In this document: in pieces, positions 8,515 through 13,840 of the stretch | Layout of the letters: each line of letters begins with the position of its first letter | Position numbering within the stretch: the first letter of the stretch is position 1 | From: Dentipellis sp. KUC8613 | Taxonomy: Eukaryota; Basidiomycota; Agaricomycetes; Russulales; Hericiaceae | DNA: 13,840 nt | Direction of reading: 5' to 3' | Assembly: GCA_002286715.1 (NCBI GenBank) | Contig: NSJX01000085.1 | Coordinates: forward strand, 66,740-80,579 | The notes under the pieces: model-generated | Seen by the model: the letters and a program-made list of their open reading frames with translations, nothing else | Database searches by the model: none | Told to the model about the DNA's origin: nothing | Translations under genes and position numbers: made by a program

Positions 8515-8535
8515 CATGTGATCTTTGATCACATG
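8515..8535. repeat. Perfect 9-bp inverted repeat (hairpin)
   Basis: CATGTGATC and GATCACATG are separated by TTT, giving a 21-nt hairpin with no mismatches. It stands at the junction between the GC-rich part and an AT-rich tract. It might be a dyad binding site or a transcription-end structure; nothing in the sequence decides. Confidence 0.8.
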
Positions 8536-8995
8536 CCGATTTCATGCTGATTTCTTAGCCAAACTGATCATCGTGAGTTTTGTGAGGAAATGTTAAACAC
8601 ATTTTAAATGTCTTCAACATGGGTATCATGGTGGATGTCATGTTTACATTTTTAATGATATCAAAGATGACACGAAAAAGTTCACTAGGAACAAATTTGG
8701 AATTAAATCAATATTTCTTAAGTGATTACATTTGAGATCACATTCGACTTGACACATGACGTCGCGACGTCGTGACACAATGCCTCGAGGCCTCAAGACG
8801 TCTGGACGCAAGGTCGACGTGCTCTCATCGATGTCGAGACACAGGCAGTCCAGGTGTCTGGCGATGTGTCCAGCATGTGTCTTTGAGATGATACTGTCGC
8901 CTCCAACCAGGGAAGAAATACTGCTGCCAGAGTGGCAGACGACGACCATCTGCAGTCGTTCACGAGCTCGGGGTAGTGCCCAACGAGCGCCGTGA
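8536..8995. other. AT-rich tract, then a patch of short palindromes
   Basis: 8550-8750 is AT-rich without a gene. 8759-8833 is crowded with short perfect palindromes: ACGTCGCGACGT (8759-8770), GCCTCGAGGC (8782-8791), GAGGCCTC (8787-8794), GTCGAC (about 8813) and CATCGATG (8826-8833). Minus-strand frames over 8793-9029 stay open, with text such as FHAPKLITALVGHYPELVND, but I recognise no family. Confidence 0.4.
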
Positions 8996-8999
8996 TGAG

Positions 9000-9513
9000 C
9001 TTCGGCGCGTGGAACAGGGCGTTCAGCACGCGCGAACTTCATGGTGCGCGACTGTGAACAGATCTCCTCTCCACACTCCTGCCTCGGCTCCCCTTCCTCC
9101 ACCGTGGTACCCGAGCAAGAAACGCGCCCGTCATTGCCGCGAGCCAGCGCCACCGCCGCACCCAGCAGCCCGCCATCATGCAGCAGCGCGCGCGCCGATC
9201 ATACATACCCCGGAACTGAGGTTAACATCGCGCGGAGGTAGCCCGGGTGCCGCACATACGCGTACGGCCCGGAGGTGGCGAGTGCGTGCGTATCGTGGAT
9301 GGAGAGCTGGAAGGTGTATAGCGGGCCAAGGTGGCAGAAGGACGCGGGGCACAGGAGCACGCTGAGCGCGAGGAGCGCGAGGCCGGCGAGGTAGGAAGAG
9401 GGGAGGCGTGGGCTGGCTGCCGCTGGCGCGGTGAGGGTGGGAAGGATGGTATGGGAGAGCGGGGAAGTGGGGAAGTGAGGAGGGCGTGCACGAGGGTGAA
9501 GGCACTTCGGCAA
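9000..9513 (-). pseudogene. Decayed isoprenylcysteine carboxyl methyltransferase (ICMT/Ste14-like)
   Basis: The minus frame at 9513-9199 has a hydrophobic helix (SYLAGLALLALSVLLCPASF), then LGPLYTFQLSIHDTHALATS, then GPYAYVRHPGYL. This is the signature of the ICMT family, membrane enzymes that methylate prenylated C-terminal cysteines using S-adenosylmethionine. The usual RHPSYxG site reads RHPGYLR here, and a stop follows after MLTSVPGYV. Further down, in another frame (about 9092-9010), VEEGEPRQECGEEI resembles the family's C-terminal block (acidic residues, then R-x-E-F-G-E-E-W) with Phe and Trp replaced. No in-frame ATG starts the core: the nearest ATGs (9599, 9549) lie in another frame. 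The missing start, frame changes and altered key residues point to a relic. An intact multi-intron paralogue that I have misread is the alternative; GTATGT at the stop could be a donor. Confidence 0.62.
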
Positions 9514-9720
9514 GGGTGGTGAGAATGGAAAGGGACTATGGGTAGGGCCATGGGCGGTGAGGAGAGCCGGTAGTGGGATAGATTGGATGCTATGCGCATT
9601 GGGGTAGTCCGTCAGTCAATCCAGGAGATGATCGAAAGGAAGAGGCAAACCTGGGTGGCACAATCTAGTTGTGCAAATCTGGGAGGCGCGGGCATAAAAC
9701 TATGGTGGCGCGTCCTGTTC

Positions 9721-10050
9721 TTAGGCCAGTGCTCGAATTTCTTGACCGACGGGAGGCGTATTTCGAGAAACATTCTCGGGAATCGCAGCAAGAACGGCTT
9801 CTTGTCTTTGGAGCTGACCAGTGTGCGTGCGAACAGCGATGGGGTCGACGGTTGGAAGGGGCGAGGAGATGTCGGGGACGAGGAAAGCTGCCTCGATGAG
9901 GTCGATGGGACGGACGGGTCGCGAGTGACGTATTCTGGCCAGAAGGTATGAACGGAGAGAGTTGGATAGAGCGTGGTGCTGCTTTGGCAGGCCCGGGTGA
10001 TAGATTTGCGGACGGCTCGGTAGGAGCATTGGAAGATGGTGTTGGCGCAT
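9721..10050 (-). CDS. Coding-like stretch, unknown product
   Basis: I do not recognise it. The frame from ATG 10050 to a TAA at 9721 (109 residues) uses many C-ending codons across its middle (about 9926-9830) and reads sensibly there, for example RPIDLIEAAFLVPDISSPLP. An overlapping minus frame (10195-9665) is also open, so the frame is not certain. It may be an exon or remnant belonging to the decayed ICMT gene downstream on the same strand, or a separate small gene. No domain, membrane segment or signal peptide is evident. Confidence 0.25.
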   Translation of the reverse strand: MRQHHLPMLLPSRPQIYHPGLPKQHHALSNSLRSYLLARIRHSRPVRPIDLIEAAFLVPDISSPLPTVDPIAVRTHTGQLQRQEAVLAAIPENVSRNTPPVGQEIRALA

Positions 10051-10355
10051 GATTTGTAGGCGGAAATGCCGAAGTAAGAACGTTGTTTGCTACGTGTAGG
10101 AAGAGAAATGTTACCTGCTGTACCATTTTAAAGCCATCACCACGCCAGCTCGGCCTGGTTTCCATGTGTCGAAATACGAGTGCCAAGAAAATCACCCAAA
10201 AACTATGAGTTCTCTAGTAAGTACAAGATTCACTGCCTCAATAGCACCGGAACCTAAAAACAGAGAGCTCAGTTCAGAAATGGCCTATAAACTCGGAACA
10301 AGACATACCATTGCGCACCGCTGGGTCGCTTCGAGAAGCACTTCACTGAATCCCA

Positions 10356-10773
10356 CTACAACTCTTCAAGAATATCCCTGACCTTCTGCAGCAGCTCCTC
10401 CTGCCCGATCGGCGCCTTCACGTCCAGTCGTACCGATCCGAGGACCTTGTGCGAATCCTTGTTGGCAATAGCCCTGAGCGTGCTGTGGTCGGCTCCCTTG
10501 TTTGCCTGGACGTGGATCCAGCGGTATTGCCTGTCTTTCTCGGAGTACAGCTTGCCGAAGTCCAGACGGATTCCGACTTGCTTGTCTGTGCGGTCGCGTC
10601 GAACCGGCCAGGCGCGTTCTCCTAGCGCTGCAGACTGCAGGCTCCCGGTAATCTTGGCATGTCCATTGGACTTTGATATATCAATATAGAAACCAAAATG
10701 AAAACAATATGTAATTACTTACCGACCGAAACAAGGGGGCAATGACCTGGTCGTAGTACTTGATAAGGCGCAT
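10356..10773 (-). CDS. Small two-exon gene, unnamed 121-residue protein
   Basis: Exon 1 is 10773-10723 (17 codons). A 52-nt intron follows (10722-10671; GTAAGT donor, CAAAG acceptor). Exon 2 is 10670-10356 (104 codons plus TAG). The start has a strong context (ACCACCATGC) and the intron is in phase 0. The protein begins MRLIKYYDQVIAPLFRS. It is soluble-looking and mixed-charge, with RWIHVQANKGADHSTLRAIA in the middle, then VLGSVRLDVKAPIGQEELL and a C-terminal amphipathic helix ending in VRDILEEL. No Cys cluster, signal peptide or membrane segment is seen. Codon use and splice sites argue strongly for a real gene, but I cannot name the family. Upstream, CT-rich sequence and a likely 5'-UTR intron (10848-10780) look like a normal basidiomycete promoter and leader. 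Confidence 0.72.
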
Positions 10774-10779
10774 GGTGGT

Positions 10780-10848
10780 CTTGAAGAAACAAGAGGAAGG
10801 GTGAGAATAGAGCGTTGTTGGAAGAGGAGAGGGCAGGCGTTCACTCAC
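10780..10848 (-). other. Probable 5'-UTR intron
   Basis: A 69-nt segment starts GTGAGT and ends in a pyrimidine-rich TTGTTTCTTCAAG, only six bases before the ATG of the 121-residue gene. The preceding CT-rich sequence (about 10849-10900) would be the leader exon. Confidence 0.5.
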
Positions 10849-10900
10849 CGACCGATTGAGCGAGTTGAGAGTAGAGTTTCAACCTCAGGTCGCGAGAGTG

Positions 10901-12120
10901 CGAGGGTTAGATATGTGAGTGGGAAAAAGAAGAAAGAAATGTTTAGGCAAGGTGTTATGGATGTCGAGACAAGGGAGATAACGAGATCCCTCCAAATGCT
11001 CTAAGTGGAACCAGGGTGGTGCAGACGAAAGCCAACCGATTTTTTCAAAGACGCCGTCTTCGAATGTGCACTTTAGGAGTCGGACGGCAGAGGTGGGCGA
11101 CAAGTGAGTGGCACAGGGTGTGTCCTTGTAAGACTCGCAATTCTAGCGTAATCGGGAACTTTGACAGGGAAGAAAATCGCCCACTCACCTCCATAAGCTG
11201 CCGTGCAGCAGGGAGCACAACGATTGTAGTGACTTCATATTTGTAGATGCACCAAAGTGCGTATACGCATCTGAGAGGCTTCCTGATTACCGTGATCCTC
11301 TCGCCGCCTGCAAATTCTTCTCTTAATAAAATTGGTGGTGCATTTCACCGGTCATCACAATTCACGGGGTAAGGCTGGGGATGAAGTTCGAACGCGCAAT
11401 TGTACGGCCACAGATGTAGAGACACGTCTACAAGGACAATATCTGAAAGAGAATATTATAATGCTGAGTAATGAGGGAGCCTTCTCACAGCAAGACAGAA
11501 ATTGCAGCATACCTTTACCCGTAGGTCAATCGATGCAGACGCATGCAGTGCGGTGCTATGCTGCCCACGGTGATACTCGACAACCGAAAAAGACCGATCC
11601 ATTGGGATTGACCATTGAGGGGAACCGTTGCGCACCGCCGAAGGACTGAATGTTGTTGAAGTCCGGGCATGCGAGTACTTCGGCACTGCCTATTACAGCT
11701 GTTTAGAAATCAATAGGCCTCGTGGACCCTTCTTTGCACACCCGTGTGTCACAAGTTTCGCGCCCCGAATGAGGCCGTCAATGCCGCCGCGCGTATATTC
11801 CAATACCAGCTGCAAAAGTCGGTAGACTGAGCACAGAATTCCCCGAGCCCTCCTGATATGCGACTGTGCAAAAGAGTTTCCGCGCGGTCCATTGATCTGT
11901 ATCTGCGTGATGAAGGTGAAGAATCAGTTGTCTAACGGTATCAGTGTATCAAGATATTCCACATTCTTCACCCATATCGTGGCAGTCTTGATCTGATTCT
12001 CAATGTGAAGTGATGTCGCGAGACACAATCCATGCTCGACGTTCGACGTAACAAGGCCAAATACGGCCCGGTGGCTACAGCGGACCGTGCCGTCATGTGG
12101 CTGTGCACCGCCTCCTTCCC
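10901..12120. other. Interval without a convincing gene
   Basis: Short open frames on both strands lack domain content and coding-like codon use. One possible splice pair exists on the minus strand: GTGAGT at about 11190 with a GCTAG acceptor 46 nt on. It would join an ATG at about 11262 (MKSLQSLCSLLHGS...) into a 39-residue product. This is too weak to call a gene. Confidence 0.35.
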
Positions 12121-12880
12121 CCCGCAAATAACATTAAATGTTGAACGTTGAACTTTGGACTTCGACGTGCTTGCGCATCACCCGCTAAACGAAGTGAGTG
12201 GGTCCGAACAGGCGTGCTTTTGCACGTATCTGTCCCTCGAAGAGGTCGCGTCATTTTCTAAACCGCATGCCGAAAGCGTCCAAGAGACCGTCGACGCGTG
12301 GCCCATCGTGAGTGCGTGCACGCGTTCGCTGTCTAACGACTGGGTCAGGATCAATGATGCAGTCCCAGAAACAGAGATACTGCATTTTTTACCATCCCAA
12401 TGCTACCCATAAAAATAACATCACTACTAGAAGTACTCCGTATAGAAATACATGACGCACTCATGCGCCGCGGCACGCTGAGTTACGGCCTGCCCGGGGA
12501 CCTGCATATGCACATCGACTTCGTCTAGCTCACGACTATGTTCTGGTGCTTGGATGACCTTCTGCTGGCCCAGATTCTGCAGGCGTTGCTTCTGGCGTAT
12601 TTGTAAACATTCCAGTCGACGCCACCAGCGTTATCAGCTGGTTGCTCTGTCGGAAAGTTGTAGTATCTGCCCTGGGATCACACACTCTTGCCGACGTCCT
12701 CGCTTGAGGTCAAGCATATACGAATACAATATCATAGAAGAGACAGAGAATACAGGACATTTCTAAAATAGGGAAGTAAGTCATTGAAACGGCGCACGCT
12801 TAGTATAGATTCTCCTGTCAAGGGGTGGGTCGGGACGAAGAAGTCCTACGCCGCTTAAAAACCAGAGTCATGTCCTGAAT
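12121..12880 (+). other. Possible gene remnants, F-box-like fragment
   Basis: A plus-strand frame (about 12155-12307) reads coding-like (FDVLAHHPL, then LSLEEVASF) and stops at an intron-like GTGAGT...TCTAACG...CAG segment of 41 nt (12308-12348), after which a stop follows at once. It has no in-frame ATG. At 12487-12525 the frame GLPGDLHMHIDFV, ended by TAG, resembles the start of basidiomycete F-box motifs (LPxELHxxIIDFV type). Together these look like decayed pieces. The evidence is weak. Confidence 0.2.
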
Positions 12881-12881
12881 G

Positions 12882-13840
12882 TCAGAACGGGAAAGCTATA
12901 ACTATCATCAGTATGGATCTGTGAAGATAAGAGCAGTTCAAGCTGACCGTGGGTTGTGATAAAGGGACAGTAGTGGCCAAGCTCGGGGCCTGTAAGTCCT
13001 CCTCGCCAGCGCTGGATGTGGTGCTCATTGTCTCAGATGGGGGGCTAGTTAGAATGATTGTTTCGTGAATGGTCGTGGTCACCGTCAGAGGTGCTTCAGT
13101 TGAGGTTGGTGCCTCGAAAACTTCTTGACCGGTGCGTTGCGTCGTGCTCGAGGCCGGGTGCTCGGAGACACTTGGCATGTGCGTATCACGAACAGTGACG
13201 GTGACGGTTGGATGGGCCAGCGGAGAGATGGGTGTGTCTGGGAGTCCAAGGGAAGGGGTTTCTCTAGATTCTTCGGCTGAGGGCGTGAAGGTCACCGTGA
13301 CAGTCTGCACGGGCTGGGGTGGAATGAATCGCCAACTTATGATATGACAATCAGAATAAAGCTTACCTGCAACTGCACGAGACCCCCAGTGGCAGCCACG
13401 TTGGGGCGGAGCTGATCTAGGATACCGTCGTATATGCGCTCATAAACGGACGACCTGCCACTAGCCATTGAATTCGAGTTTGGGACAAGTCCCAAGGTCT
13501 TCATGTACTGGTGGACAACGACCTGGACCGGGAGCTGAGATAACATAGGCAAAGCGGCCACAAAAAGAACCGATCGCCAAATGTGGCGAAAGACCGCATT
13601 CACCTATAATTTATCATGAAGTCGAAGCTTCGGAAAGAAGTCTGAGAGCGTACCCATGCACGGTAAGAGTTAGCCCTGTCGGAGGCTGTCTCCGAGGGCT
13701 CGATCCATATCCTTACAACCGTCTCAGAACCTCTCTCCGAAACGCCCGTCGCAATGTGCGTGCGACCCCTTACGCAGCAGCAAGACTAGTTCGTGTGAGA
13801 CGTTTCAATACACCCATTACATGCTGTTGGCAACTTACAA
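12882..13840 (-). CDS. Partial multi-exon gene with Ser/Thr-rich TVTVT tail (3' part)
   Basis: The gene enters from the right edge. Exons read 13840-13839 (end of an outside exon), 13785-13654, 13603-13367 and 13313-12882. Introns are 53 (GTAAGT...CTAG), 50 (GTACGC...ATAG) and 53 nt (GTAAGC...CCCAG). The last three exons are exact multiples of three and join in phase 0, giving 266 visible residues before the stop. After a Cys-rich start (SCCCVRG) comes VVRIWIEPSE, a hydrophobic stretch (SVLFVAALPMLSQLPVQVVV) that could be a membrane helix, and a mixed helical part (RSSVYERIYDGILDQLRPNV). The last exon is Ser/Thr/Pro-rich with TVTVTFTP, TVTVTVRD and TVTTTIHE, as in many fungal surface proteins. 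The product is unknown. The 3' end is uncertain: a weaker alternative intron (about 12968-12919) would replace the last residues and stop near 12865. Confidence 0.6.

Noticed and set aside
8271..8528. 85-codon plus-strand ORF
   Set aside because: No domain, no coding-like codon use, and it lies in the G-rich block's flank.
4473..8732. Shared 14-mer TTAAGTGATTACAT on both sides of the G-rich block as element ends
   Set aside because: A single 14-base match is expected by chance fairly often in a window of this size, and the sequences next to it do not match.
11380..11400. tRNA-like B box (GTTCGAAC)
   Set aside because: No matching A box or cloverleaf stems could be found around it.
13132..13347. 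Plus-strand ORF opposite the TVTVT exon
   Set aside because: It mirrors the Thr/Val repeats of the minus-strand exon, whose splice sites and phase are coherent.

Overview
This looks like nuclear DNA of a filamentous basidiomycete, probably an Agaricomycete. The basis is what can be seen in the gene models: introns of 50-55 nt with GT...AG ends and CTNAC-like branch sites, C/G-ending codons, a Zn2Cys6-like protein with a coiled-coil tail, and an isoprenylcysteine methyltransferase (ICMT) relic. I could not search a database, so the organism is inferred, and several conserved-looking proteins remain unnamed.

Layout. (1) 1-491, minus strand: the 5' part of a spliced gene that leaves the window on the left. 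(2) 492-2600: a gene-free interval of 2.1 kb between this gene and a divergent plus-strand gene. It holds an eight-copy array of CCGGCCGG cores about 35 bp apart (562-805), scattered TCGGSCCGA motifs, and a 159-bp tandem repeat array (1819-2490). One end of that array has an inverted partner at 1584-1655. (3) 2616-4183, plus strand: a four-exon gene for a protein with a Zn2Cys6-like cluster and a C-terminal coiled coil. The TCGGSCCGA motif continues inside its last exon and just downstream, up to about 4640. (4) About 5040-8110: 3 kb of strongly strand-biased, G-rich, T-poor degenerate minisatellite with a 21-bp unit. It creates very long but probably meaningless minus-strand reading frames. 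(5) 8110-9000: AT-rich and palindrome-rich sequence. (6) About 9000-9513, minus strand: a decayed ICMT (Ste14) gene. (7) 9721-10050, minus strand: a weak coding-like stretch. (8) 10356-10773, minus strand: a well-formed two-exon gene for an unnamed 121-residue protein, with a probable 5'-UTR intron. (9) 10850-12880: no convincing gene, only possible remnants. (10) 12882-13840, minus strand: the 3' part of a multi-exon gene entering from the right, with a Ser/Thr-rich TVTVT-type tail.

The most interesting part is the left third. Two divergent genes share an interval loaded with phased CGG/CCG-type elements, and one of the genes encodes the kind of zinc cluster that commonly reads CGG half-sites. 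A self-recognising regulatory or mobile unit is one hypothesis; the sequence alone does not prove it.
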